Below, one piece after another: positions 1 to 8,300 of a stretch of 64,000 bases of DNA (the first letter of the stretch is position 1; the number at the start of each line of letters is the position of its first letter). The position numbers and the translations under genes are program-made. The stretch lies in contig NZ_CP092183.1 in assembly GCF_023499255.1 (NCBI RefSeq), positions 8,357,027-8,421,026 on the forward strand, given 5' to 3'. The stretch is from Couchioplanes caeruleus. GTDB lineage: Bacteria; Actinomycetota; Actinomycetes; Mycobacteriales; Micromonosporaceae. The notes under the pieces are model-generated. The model was given only the letters and a program-made list of their open reading frames with translations, made no database searches and was not told the origin of the DNA.

Positions 1-523
1 CTTCGGGCCGCTCGTCGACGAGCAGCAGCATCAGGTGCACCTCGGGGTTGTTGCGGGCGATCGCGTTGGCCATCTGCGCCAGCACCATGGTCTTGCCCGC
101 CTTGGGCGGCGCGACGACGAGCGCGCGCTGCCCCTTGCCGATCGGCATGACGAGGTCGATGACGCGGGTGGTGAGGATGTGCGGTTCGGTCTCCAGCCGC
201 AGGCGTTCCTGCGGGTGGAGTGCGGTGAGGTCGTAGAAGCCCGGCCGGCGTCCGGGCTTGCGGCCGTTGACCGTGTCGACCTGCAACGCGGCGGTCTTCC
301 GTCCGCCGGTGCGGGCGCCGGTGGGCTGGTCGCCGCGGCTGCCGACGCGGGCGACCCCCGTGACGCGGTCGCCGCGGCGAAGGTCGAGCCGGCGGATCTG
401 GTCGGGCGACACCGGGATGTCGTCCGGGCCGGGGAGGTAGCCGTCGGCGCGCAGCCAGGCGCGGTCGCCGACGATGTCGAGGAGGGCGTCGACGGGTACG
501 CCGACGCCAGGATTGTCCGTCAT
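1..523 (-). CDS. rho: Transcription termination factor Rho, short form (3' end beyond window)
   Basis: RNA-dependent ATPase that terminates transcription. The visible 174 residues contain the OB-fold RNA-binding domain (PGPDDIPVSPDQIRR, then LDLRRGDRV) and the start of the RecA-like motor with Walker A APPKAGKTMVL near residues 140-150, followed by LLLVDERPE. ATG at 523 is preceded by GGAG 8-9 bases upstream. The protein starts directly in the OB fold: it lacks the helical Rho_N domain and also the long charged insertion usual in actinobacterial Rho, so it is probably a second, minimal Rho. A TTGACA hexamer lies at 615-610 on this strand, but no good -10 is at proper distance. The C-terminus is outside the window. 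Family assignment is secure; paralogue status is inferred. Confidence 0.9.
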   Translation of the reverse strand, partial: MTDNPGVGVPVDALLDIVGDRAWLRADGYLPGPDDIPVSPDQIRRLDLRRGDRVTGVARVGSRGDQPTGARTGGRKTAALQVDTVNGRKPGRRPGFYDLTALHPQERLRLETEPHILTTRVIDLVMPIGKGQRALVVAPPKAGKTMVLAQMANAIARNNPEVHLMLLLVDERPE

Positions 524-737
524 GCGGATACTCCAAAGGGAGAGGGGACGCGCGTCGAGAGGCGCGTGAAGGAAAGAAGAACGGGCCGTATCGGGCCTCT
601 GGGGGGCGGTGTCAACCGAGAGCGGTATGAACCGCCGGCATCCAGGGCACGGCTGAGGCAAAGGTAGCACTCCCACGGCCCGGCGGCCATCGGGCAGGAT
701 GGGGACCGGCGATTCGTCGAGCGTCGAGGAGACGGCC

Positions 738-1067
738 ATGGCCCTGCTGCGCCGGATGATCGGAGCGGTCCTGCGAGAGGTACGCCGCCGCCAGGGCCGG
801 ACCCTGCGCGACGTGGCGGAGGCGGCCGGGGTGTCGCTGCCGTACCTGTCGGAGGTCGAACGCGGCACCAAGGAGCCCTCGTCGGAGATCCTCGCCGCGA
901 TCTGCCGGGCGCTGGACCTGCCGCTGGCCGACCTGCTCGACGAGGTACGCCGTGAGCTGCGGCGCGACACCCCGGCGCCCCGCCTGTTCCACACCGCGAA
1001 CGTGCAGGCGACCGAGTGGCTCGTCGCTCGTACGGCCGACGCCGGGATGCGCGTCCTCGTCGGCTGA
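738..1067 (+). CDS. XRE-family HTH regulator, ClgR-like
   Basis: Protein of 109 aa. An HTH_3 domain spans about residues 5-65: [20 protein letters not shown], then [20 protein letters not shown]. The N-terminus ([21 protein letters not shown]) and this helix pair resemble ClgR, the actinobacterial activator of Clp protease genes. It is not next to cinA/pgsA as classic clgR is, so I give no symbol. ATG at 738 is chosen because GAGGAG lies 6-11 bases upstream. It is transcribed divergently from the Rho gene. It could be a paralogous stress regulator. HTH role is certain; the ClgR subfamily is likely. Confidence 0.8.
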   Translation: MALLRRMIGAVLREVRRRQGRTLRDVAEAAGVSLPYLSEVERGTKEPSSEILAAICRALDLPLADLLDEVRRELRRDTPAPRLFHTANVQATEWLVARTADAGMRVLVG

Positions 1068-1095
1068 GCGACACCTCATGTCCATGTCGGACCGA

Positions 1096-1101
1096 TACCG
1101 T
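1096..1101 (+). promoter_or_regulatory. -10 element TACCGT, probable leaderless promoter of the phospholipase C gene
   Basis: TACCGT is followed by six bases and then ATG at 1108, which would place the transcription start on the first base of the start codon. No ribosome binding site precedes that ATG. No convincing -35 is visible. Confidence 0.45.
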
Positions 1102-1107
1102 GCCGGC

Positions 1108-3141
1108 ATGGGTACCGTCGACCGCCGTCGTTTCCTGCAGATGGCCGGGCTCCCGGCCGCCGCCGCGGCTCTCCCGCTCGACCTCGGCAAGGCGCTCGCC
1201 ATCCCGGCGCACCACCGCACCGGGACGATCGCCGACGTCGAGCACGTCATCTTCCTGATGCAGGAGAACCGCTCGTTCGACCACTACTTCGGCACGCTGC
1301 GGGGCGTACGCGGATTCGCCGACCCGCATCCGATGCGCCGGCCCGACGGCAAGCCGGTGTGGGAGCAGCCGCAGACCGCCGGCCCGGACCTGCTGCCGTT
1401 CCGGCCCGACGTGCCCGACCTGGGCCGCACGTTCCTGCCGGATCCACCGCACGGCTGGAACGACGGCCACGCCGCGTGGAACGGCGGCCGCTACGACCGT
1501 TGGGTGCCCAACAAGGGCGTCACCACGATGACGTACCACACCCGCTCGGACCTGCCGTACCAGTTCGCGCTGGCCGACGCCTTCACCGTCTGCGACAACT
1601 ACCACTGCTCGCTGCTCGGCCCGACCGACCCGAACCGCTATCACATGTGGACCGGATGGGTGGGCAACGACGGCAGCGGCGGCGGCCCGGTCATCACCAA
1701 CGCGGAGGCGGGCTACGACTGGTCGACGTACCCGGAGCGGCTGGAACGCGCCGGCATCGACTGGAAGATCTACCAGGACGTGGGCCTCGGGCTGACCGCC
1801 GGCGGCTCGTGGGGGTGGACGCAGGACCCGTACATCGGCAACTACGGCGACAACTCGCTGCTGTACTTCCACCAGTACCAGAACGCGCAGCCCGGTTCGC
1901 CGCTCGCCGACCGCGCCAAGTCAGGCACGAACGTCAACGCGCTCGGGCGTGATCCGGAGGCTCTGCTCAGCGACTTCCGCGCGGACGTGAGCAACGGCCG
2001 GCTGCCGGCGGTGTCGTGGATCGTCGCGCCGGAGGCGTACTCCGAACACCCGAACTGGGAGCCCGGGTACGGCGCCTGGTACGTCTCACAGGTCATCGAC
2101 ATCCTCGCTGCGCATCCCGAGGTGTGGAGCAAGATGGCGCTGTTCATCACGTACGACGAGGAGGGCGGCTTCTTCGACCACCTGGCGCCGCCGACGCCGG
2201 GCGAGTCGACGGTGCCGACGACGAACGAGCTCTTCCCCGGCAGCCCCGACCACCCGGCCGGCCCGTACGGCCTGGGCGTCCGCGTCCCGATGATCGTCGT
2301 GTCACCGTGGACCCGGGGCGGCTGGGTGAACTCGCAGCTGTTCGACCACACGTCGCTGATCCGCTTCCTCGAGGCCCGCTTCGGCGCCGGCCGCCCCGAC
2401 CTGACCGAAACCAACATCACGCCGTGGCGGCGGGCGGTCACCGGCGACCTGACCAGCGCCTTCGATTTCCGTACGCCGAACCGCGCCCGGCCCTTCCGCC
2501 TCCCGGACACCGACGACCTCAAGCCGGAGGCCCTGGTACGCCACCCCGACGAGGTGCCCGTACCCCCGGCCGACCAGCGGCTCCCCCGCCAGGAGAAGGG
2601 CATCCGCCCGGCGCGCGCCCTCCCGTACGCCCTGCACGCCGACAGTCACGTGACCGGCACGACGCTGACCATCACGTTCCGCAACGCCGGCCGGGCCACG
2701 GCGGTCTTCCACGCCCGCCCGGTCGGCGGCGAGCCGCGCACGTACACCGTCGAGCCGGGCAAGACGCTGACCGGCACGTGGCCCACCGCGGACGGCTATG
2801 ACGTCGATGTACACGGGCCCAACGGCTTCCACCGCCGCTTCCACAGTGGACAGCTGGGCGTGCGCACCGACTACGACCTCCGTGCGGAGAAGGTGACGCT
2901 GACGTTCACCAACCACGGAAGCAGCCGGCTGCAGCTGACCGTGCGGGACGCGTACACCTCGGCGCGCACGACGGTGTCGCTGCGCGCCGGCCAGACGGCG
3001 GCCAGATCATGGCCGGTGGTCCGCACCCGCGGCTGGTACGACCTCGTGGTGACCGGCGCGGGCGGCGAGTACCGCTGCGCCGGCCACGTGGAGAACGGCA
3101 AGGACAGCATCACCGACCCGGCGATGGGCGGTCTGGTCTAG
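1108..3141 (+). CDS. Tat-exported phosphocholine-specific phospholipase C
   Basis: Hydrolyses phosphatidylcholine-type lipids outside the cell. It is 677 aa from ATG 1108. The twin-arginine signal DRRRFLQMAGLPAAAAAL occupies residues 5-22. The phosphoesterase domain (PF04185) follows, with MQENRSFDHYFG near residue 52 and the signature TYDEEGGFFDHLAPP near residue 350. The last 200 residues are two beta-rich DUF756-type repeats typical of bacterial non-haemolytic phospholipase C. An alternative ATG at 1078 would add ten residues, but 1108 places the Tat motif normally and fits a leaderless transcript. The stop overlaps the stop of the convergent next gene in a shared CTAG. Confidence 0.92.
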   Translation: MGTVDRRRFLQMAGLPAAAAALPLDLGKALAIPAHHRTGTIADVEHVIFLMQENRSFDHYFGTLRGVRGFADPHPMRRPDGKPVWEQPQTAGPDLLPFRPDVPDLGRTFLPDPPHGWNDGHAAWNGGRYDRWVPNKGVTTMTYHTRSDLPYQFALADAFTVCDNYHCSLLGPTDPNRYHMWTGWVGNDGSGGGPVITNAEAGYDWSTYPERLERAGIDWKIYQDVGLGLTAGGSWGWTQDPYIGNYGDNSLLYFHQYQNAQPGSPLADRAKSGTNVNALGRDPEALLSDFRADVSNGRLPAVSWIVAPEAYSEHPNWEPGYGAWYVSQVIDILAAHPEVWSKMALFITYDEEGGFFDHLAPPTPGESTVPTTNELFPGSPDHPAGPYGLGVRVPMIVVSPWTRGGWVNSQLFDHTSLIRFLEARFGAGRPDLTETNITPWRRAVTGDLTSAFDFRTPNRARPFRLPDTDDLKPEALVRHPDEVPVPPADQRLPRQEKGIRPARALPYALHADSHVTGTTLTITFRNAGRATAVFHARPVGGEPRTYTVEPGKTLTGTWPTADGYDVDVHGPNGFHRRFHSGQLGVRTDYDLRAEKVTLTFTNHGSSRLQLTVRDAYTSARTTVSLRAGQTAARSWPVVRTRGWYDLVVTGAGGEYRCAGHVENGKDSITDPAMGGLV

Positions 3142-3677
3142 CTCCGGCGGCCCAGGCGGGCGACCAGGCGGTCCAGCGCCGGCGCCGACCCGTTCACCGC
3201 GACGGCGGCGGCGAACGGCCGTTCGCCGTCCGGCATGCCGGCCAGTACGGGCGCGGTCACCGTGATCTCCTGCTCGACGACGTCCTCGGCGAAGTCGACC
3301 GGCTGGCCCGTCGCGCGGGCGAGGTCCCAGCCGTGCACGAGCAGCTCGGTCAGCCGCAGGTGCAGCGCCATCGCGCCGGTCACCCGGCCGAACGGCACGT
3401 CGACCGAGCGGTCGAGGATGCCGGGGGCGCGGAAGGCGGTCGTCAGCGTCGCGGCGCTCTCGTCGAAACCCGCCTGCAGGCTGCGGTACGTCATCGGCCG
3501 GGCGGTGAGCGCGGAGGTCACCATCGCGTTGCCCAGCACCAGATGGCTCACCAGCGACTGGACGTCCCAGTCCTCGCACGGCGTCGGATCGCCCCACTGG
3601 TCGGGCTTCACGCCGGCGACCAGCCGCCCGACGCGTTCGGCCGTCGCGGTCAGCTGATCAACGGTCGCCGCGGTCAC
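3138..3677 (-). CDS. TIGR03086-family DinB-fold metal-binding protein (maleylpyruvate isomerase N-terminal-like)
   Basis: Protein of 179 aa in the DinB/mycothiol-dependent maleylpyruvate isomerase superfamily, in which a four-helix bundle carries a three-histidine metal site. Visible family marks are TPCEDWDVQSLVSHLV near residues 32-47, the conserved LLVHGWDLARATG near residues 132-144, and a C-terminal stretch typical of TIGR03086. The substrate is unknown; actinobacterial members are suspected to use mycothiol as cofactor. Start is GTG 3677, with TAAAGT six bases upstream and no ribosome binding site, again suggesting a leaderless message. Convergent with the phospholipase gene. Confidence 0.82.
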   Translation of the reverse strand: MTAATVDQLTATAERVGRLVAGVKPDQWGDPTPCEDWDVQSLVSHLVLGNAMVTSALTARPMTYRSLQAGFDESAATLTTAFRAPGILDRSVDVPFGRVTGAMALHLRLTELLVHGWDLARATGQPVDFAEDVVEQEITVTAPVLAGMPDGERPFAAAVAVNGSAPALDRLVARLGRRS

Positions 3678-3683
3678 GCTGAC

Positions 3684-3689
3684 ACTTTA
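3684..3689 (-). promoter_or_regulatory. -10 element TAAAGT before the DinB-fold gene
   Basis: On the minus strand TAAAGT is followed by GTCAGC and then GTG 3677, the spacing expected of a leaderless promoter. Confidence 0.45.
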
Positions 3690-3850
3690 TGGGGCCGCGC
3701 CAACCCGCGCCGGGAAGCGCGCCAGGCGCCCCGGCCCGATCGGCGCGGCGGTGATCGCCACGGCCGGCCGGCGCCGGGCCGCCTGGCATCAGCCGGCGGC
3801 GATTGGCTACAGTTCATCCATCGCCCGGACGCGCGAGCGCCACCGGGCAC

Positions 3851-3923
3851 GCGGACGTAGCGCAGCTGGTAGCGCATCACCTTGCCAAGGTGAGGGTCGC
3901 GGGTTCGAATCCCGTCGTCCGCT
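3851..3923 (+). tRNA. tRNA-Gly (GCC)
   Basis: A full cloverleaf of 73 bases can be folded by eye: acceptor GCGGACG/CGTCCGC with discriminator T, D arm GCGC/GCGC, anticodon stem TCACC/GGTGA around loop TTGCCAA (anticodon GCC), and T arm with loop TTCGAAT. No CCA is encoded. No integrase or duplicated 3' end lies next to it. Confidence 0.97.
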
Positions 3924-4153
3924 CTCTCCCCATCACCGCGGGCCGCGTGCCCGACGTCACATCGACGCCTGCGGCCAGCCAATGTAGACGGTCTTCCCGT
4001 CCGACCGGCGCGCCTGTGTCAACAACCGTGCTAGATTCACCGCCGCCTATTTCGTGGGCACTATTTCAGTCAGTGTGCGCCTGACGACAGTGCGTCAAGA
4101 ATCGGTACGGGAGTGAACGGGTGAACGACGATTCCGGGCGGGAGGGTGCGCGG

Positions 4154-5386
4154 ATGCGTCGCGTCTGCCTGACCGTACCGACGAACCGGGAATGCACCGC
4201 GACGCTGGCGGAGGTGGTCGCGGAGGCGGCCTATGCCGTCGAGCAATTCGACGTCGAAGTGCACCTGCTCGTGCTGGATTCCTCGGACCACTTCGCGGCA
4301 CACGCGCGTGCGCTCGCCGGGGTGGACAACGTCTGGCACCTGGACGAGCCGGCTCAGCGCGCCTTCCTGCACCGGGTGGTCCGGCGCGCCGACGTGGACA
4401 AGCCCGACCTGCTGCTCGACCTGATGCTTCCGCGCGCGCTCTCGTACGGCGCCTGCACGAACCGCGCCTTCCTGATCGCCGCGGCGCTGGGCTGCGAGTC
4501 GGTGCACCGCCGTGACTCGGACAGCTTCTTTCAGACGTACCAGGGCGAGAAGGTCTTCCCGATCCACCCGGAACTGCTCTTTCTGGGCAGGCCGGCGCAC
4601 CTGGCCGGCGCCGCGCAGAACCGGCTGGACCCCGCCCTGCATGACGCCACGGTGAGCATGGTCGGCGGATCGTTCGTCGGGGAGATGTCCGTGGACATCG
4701 CCGACATCCGTGGCCACGAGGCCTACCACGACCTGGTCGGCCTCTGGGCCGCCGACGGCAGCACGGAGGAGGAGAAACGCGCGCTGGTCGAGGAATCCTT
4801 CACCGGCAGTGCGCCTTTCGACGGGGACGAATTCATCCTCTCCGTCGTCGATCCCATGCGGGTGGACATGCACAACATCAGCTTCCACGGGTTGCACGAG
4901 CGGATTCCGCTGCCGCCCGCGACCGACACCATCGGCAGCGACTACTTCCTCATTCACGTCGCCGACAAGGCGCGCCTGCCCGGAGTTCTGCACAACCGCC
5001 ACATCGTCAATTTCCACACCCCGGAACGCAAGACCGACGCCGGTTTCCTGGCGTACCAGATGCGGTACGCGAAGTTCATTCTGTCCATGCACTACCTGCA
5101 CTTCATCTACCAGCGGATGACCAGCGACGACGCGGGCGCGATCGCGGCGATCGTCCGGGACAGCACCTGGCAGCCGCGCGAGCCGAACGAGGCGAAGATC
5201 CGGAGCCTGGAGGCCGCGTACCGGCGGCTGGGCGGCCGGTTCACCACGGTCGCGGACGTCGTACGGGACCGGCGCGAACGGCTGCTCTTCGAGGCCCGCC
5301 GCGACACCGACGACTTCGCCCTGCTCATCGACGCGTGGGCGGCGCTGGTGGGGGCGGCCCGGACGACCGGCGTGCGCGATGTCTGA
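4154..5386 (+). CDS. DUF6271-like, possible GT-A-type glycosyltransferase
   Basis: Protein of 410 aa from ATG 4154, which has GGGAGGG seven bases upstream; GTG 4121 is an in-frame alternative. It opens MRRVCLTVPTNRECTATL and carries RRDSDSFF around residue 120, a DxD-like motif of the kind that binds metal and nucleotide sugar in GT-A folds. A later stretch (HNRHIVNFHTPERKTDAG) resembles the end of such domains. I recall similar actinobacterial proteins grouped as DUF6271, but cannot confirm it here. The next gene starts inside its last codons (overlap of 8 bases), so the two are translationally coupled. Its job is probably within the decarboxylase/MFS cassette; the substrate is unknown. Confidence 0.55.
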   Translation: MRRVCLTVPTNRECTATLAEVVAEAAYAVEQFDVEVHLLVLDSSDHFAAHARALAGVDNVWHLDEPAQRAFLHRVVRRADVDKPDLLLDLMLPRALSYGACTNRAFLIAAALGCESVHRRDSDSFFQTYQGEKVFPIHPELLFLGRPAHLAGAAQNRLDPALHDATVSMVGGSFVGEMSVDIADIRGHEAYHDLVGLWAADGSTEEEKRALVEESFTGSAPFDGDEFILSVVDPMRVDMHNISFHGLHERIPLPPATDTIGSDYFLIHVADKARLPGVLHNRHIVNFHTPERKTDAGFLAYQMRYAKFILSMHYLHFIYQRMTSDDAGAIAAIVRDSTWQPREPNEAKIRSLEAAYRRLGGRFTTVADVVRDRRERLLFEARRDTDDFALLIDAWAALVGAARTTGVRDV

Positions 5387-7013
5387 CCGGCGCCACGTCC
5401 GGTCGGCGCTGCTGGCGGCCCGTGATGACCGGATCGTCTACGACCTGACCGGCATCGAGCGGCAGTACGACACCCTGCTCGCCGAGCTCCCCGGCGTCGC
5501 GGTGCGCTTCGCCATGAAGGCGTGCCCGGTGGACGAGGTGCTGACCTGCCTCGCCGAGCGCGGCGCCGGCTTCGACGCGGCCAGCCCCGGGGAGATCCGG
5601 CAGGCCCTGCGTACGGGCATCGCACCGGGCCTCGTGCACTACGGCAACACCGTCAAGTCCGACAGCGCGATCGCCACCGCGCACCGGCTGGGCATCACCA
5701 CGTTCGCGACCGACTGCGTGGAGGACGTACGCGCCATCGCCGAGCACGCACCCGGCGCACGCGTGTTCTGCCGCCTGGCGACCACCGGCGCGGGCGCGGT
5801 CTGGGGTCTCACCGGCAAGTGCGGCACCAGCGACCCGGTCTCCGTCCTCGAGGAGGCCCGCCGGCAGGGACTGGTCCCGTCCGGCCTGTCGGTGCACGTC
5901 GGATCCCAGCAGATGACCGTGCAGGGCTGGCAGCGGGCGCTCGACGACCTCACCACGGTCGTGCGGCGCCTGGCGGCGCGCGGCATCCACCTCGACCACG
6001 TCAACCTCGGTGGCGGACTGCCCGCGCGCGGCTACCTCGACCGGGACGGCACCCCGCTGACCCCGCCGACCGCCGGCATCTTCGCCGCGATCCGGGCCGG
6101 CATGCGACGCCTGCGCGAGGCGGCGCACGAGGAGCTGCGGTTCGTCATCGAGCCGGGCCGCTACCTCGTCGCCGACCACAGCGTCATCCGCGCCCACGTC
6201 AACCGGCTGACCGTACGCGGGCAGGCCTGGCTGTACCTGAGCTGCGGCCGGTTCAACGGGCTGTTCGAGGGCGACCGGCTGCGCTACCGCCTGGAGTTCC
6301 CGACGCGCACCGGCGGGCGCAGCATCCCGGCGATCGTCGCGGGCCCCACCTGCGACAGCGACGACACGTTGGGAGGGGTACCCGTGCCCGTACCGGCCGA
6401 TCTCGCCTCCGGTGATCCAGTGTGGATCTCAGCTGCGGGCGCGTACGCCACGAGCTACAGCACCCTGCACTTCAACGGCTTCGACCCGCTGCCCTGCGTG
6501 ACGGTCCGCGCGGAACGCGTACGGCCGATCAGCGCCGGCGACTGGCACGCCATCGCGGAGCTCGAGGCCGCCGCGTACAGCGCGAAGGGGCTCTCCGAGG
6601 ATCCCGCCGTGCTCCGGTCCCGGGCAGCCCGGTCGCCGGCCACCTCGTTCGTGCTGGACGCCGGCGAACGCATCGGCGGCTACCTGCTCGCCCTGCCGTA
6701 CCCGCGCTTCCGGGCCCCGAGCCTCGAACGGGCGGAGGACAGGACGTTCGACTCGGCCAACCTGCACCTGCATGACATCGTTGTCGGCCCTCAATTCCGC
6801 GGCCGTGGCTGGGCGAAGCGCATGGTGCGGCACCTGACCGCGACGGCCCGCTCCCTCCGGTACGAGCGCATCTCGCTGGTCGCGGTCGGTGGATCCGCCG
6901 GCTTCTGGTCGGCGCAGGGATACCACCCGCACCCCCACGCCGCACTCCCCTCCGGATACGGCCCCGACGCCGTCTACATGTCCCGCGTCATCACAGAAGA
7001 GGGCCCCGCATGA
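5379..7013 (+). CDS. Fusion: type III PLP-dependent decarboxylase + C-terminal GNAT acetyltransferase
   Basis: Protein of 544 aa with two enzymes in one chain. Residues about 1-375 are an ornithine/diaminopimelate decarboxylase-type (fold III) domain: PLP lysine in VRFAMKACP, HVGSQ, the glycine-rich NLGGGLPA, phosphate-binding EPGRY, catalytic cysteine in GPTCDSDDTLG, and GAYATSY near the end. Residues about 385-535 are a GNAT domain with HLHDIVVGPQFRGRGWAKRM, the acetyl-CoA pyrophosphate loop. The combination suggests decarboxylation of a basic amino acid (ornithine, lysine or arginine-like) followed by N-acylation of the amine, or acylation of a partner. It sits between the GT-like gene and an MFS gene that begins at its stop codon (ATGA). 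Confidence 0.88.
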   Translation: MSDRRHVRSALLAARDDRIVYDLTGIERQYDTLLAELPGVAVRFAMKACPVDEVLTCLAERGAGFDAASPGEIRQALRTGIAPGLVHYGNTVKSDSAIATAHRLGITTFATDCVEDVRAIAEHAPGARVFCRLATTGAGAVWGLTGKCGTSDPVSVLEEARRQGLVPSGLSVHVGSQQMTVQGWQRALDDLTTVVRRLAARGIHLDHVNLGGGLPARGYLDRDGTPLTPPTAGIFAAIRAGMRRLREAAHEELRFVIEPGRYLVADHSVIRAHVNRLTVRGQAWLYLSCGRFNGLFEGDRLRYRLEFPTRTGGRSIPAIVAGPTCDSDDTLGGVPVPVPADLASGDPVWISAAGAYATSYSTLHFNGFDPLPCVTVRAERVRPISAGDWHAIAELEAAAYSAKGLSEDPAVLRSRAARSPATSFVLDAGERIGGYLLALPYPRFRAPSLERAEDRTFDSANLHLHDIVVGPQFRGRGWAKRMVRHLTATARSLRYERISLVAVGGSAGFWSAQGYHPHPHAALPSGYGPDAVYMSRVITEEGPA

Positions 7014-8167
7014 GCGAGTTCCGCCGCTCGCAGCTCGCTGTCGCCGCGCTGTTCTGCTTCCTCGGCTTCCAGTACTCGACGTGGGCGGCGCGCATCCCCG
7101 CGCTCAGCGACCGCCTCGACCTGACCGCCGGCGAGGTCGGCGTGTTCCTGCTCGCGGCCGGCGTGGGCGCGACGGTGTCGTTCCCTCTGGTCGCCCGGCT
7201 GATCGCAATGCTGGGTTCGCGGCGGCTCGCCATCGGCTCCGCGCTCGTGCTGGTCGCGGCGCTGTCCGGGCTCGCCGTGGTACCGACGTACCCGCTGGCG
7301 CTGGGCATCCTGCTCGTCGACGGTGTCGCGGTCGGCTGCCTCAACGTGGCCATGAACGCGCAGGGCGCCGCCCTCGAGGCCCGGTACGGGCGCAACACGA
7401 TGGCGAAACTCCACGCCCTGTTCAGCGGCGGCATCTTCGGTGCGGCGCTAATCGCCTCGGGCGTCACCACGCTCACGGACGCCGTACCCGTGCACTTCGC
7501 GATCGCGGGCGCGCTCCTGCTGGCGCTGATCCTCGCGGCCCGCCCGGCCCTGCTGCACGACGACCTCCCGGCACCGGCGAAGGCCGCCGGCCGGCGCTGG
7601 ATCCGCCCGTCCCGCATCACGGCCTGGCTGGGCCTGGCCATGCTCTTCACCACCATCACCGAGGGCGCGATGACCGACTGGTCGGCGCTCTACCTCGAGA
7701 AGATCGCGCATGCCGCGCCCCACCTGCTCCCGCTCGGCATCGCGGTCACCTCGGCCATGATGGTGACCGCCCGCCTGTTCGCCGACGGCTGGCGCGCCCG
7801 CTGGGGCGACAAGCGCATCGTCGTGACCGGCGGCATCCTGGCCGGCGCGGGCCTCGCGACGGCGCTGCTCGCCGGGGGCGTCATCCCGGCCCTGGCGGGC
7901 TTCGCCTGCGTCGGCCTCGGCATGGCCGCGGTCAGCCCCTGCCTGTACGTGGCGGCCGCCCGCGAAGGCTCTGACACGCTGACGATGGCAGCGGCCATGA
8001 GCACCACGGGACTCCTCGCGGGGCCGCCGGTGCTGGGCTTCATCGCCGAGGGCAGCAGCCTGGTGTGGGCGATGGGAGCGGTCGCGGTGACGGCGTGGCT
8101 GGCGGTGCTGTCCGTCGTACCCGTCCGCTGGCCGCAGCCCGCCCCGGCGCCGGCAGCCGTTCACTGA
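7010..8167 (+). CDS. MFS transporter, probable exporter of the cassette product
   Basis: Protein of 385 aa with about 12 hydrophobic segments and a typical MFS loop after helix 2 (FPLVARLIAMLGSRR). Start ATG 7010 overlaps the preceding stop as ATGA, so it is the third gene of a translationally coupled operon. It resembles the sugar/drug MFS group seen in small biosynthetic cassettes. Function as exporter of an acylated or glycosylated amine is inferred only from context. Its last 7 bases overlap the end of a pseudogene on the other strand. Confidence 0.85.
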   Translation: MSEFRRSQLAVAALFCFLGFQYSTWAARIPALSDRLDLTAGEVGVFLLAAGVGATVSFPLVARLIAMLGSRRLAIGSALVLVAALSGLAVVPTYPLALGILLVDGVAVGCLNVAMNAQGAALEARYGRNTMAKLHALFSGGIFGAALIASGVTTLTDAVPVHFAIAGALLLALILAARPALLHDDLPAPAKAAGRRWIRPSRITAWLGLAMLFTTITEGAMTDWSALYLEKIAHAAPHLLPLGIAVTSAMMVTARLFADGWRARWGDKRIVVTGGILAGAGLATALLAGGVIPALAGFACVGLGMAAVSPCLYVAAAREGSDTLTMAAAMSTTGLLAGPPVLGFIAEGSSLVWAMGAVAVTAWLAVLSVVPVRWPQPAPAPAAVH

Positions 8168-8284
8168 GCCAAGAAGGCCGCCGTCCGCTCGAAAATCTTG
8201 TCAGCGTCCCAGTCCACAGTGGCTATGTGACCGCTGCGGGCCAGCGGCACCTCACCATCACTGCCTTCCCGGCGCAACGCTCGT
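8161..8284 (-). pseudogene. C-terminal fragment of an alpha/beta hydrolase
   Basis: The minus strand reads ALRREGSDGEVPLARSGH followed by IATVDWDADKIFERTAAF and a TGA at 8163-8161. The SGHIATVDWD pattern is the catalytic-histidine end of alpha/beta hydrolases. An in-frame stop lies just upstream and nothing else of the gene is present, so this is a remnant of about 40 codons left between two transporter genes. Confidence 0.65.
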
Positions 8285-8300
8285 CATCGGTCCTCCTCGG

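Noticed and set aside
3851..3923. tRNA-Gly as an integration site
   Set aside because: No integrase, relic or duplicated tRNA end nearby; flanks look like ordinary chromosome.
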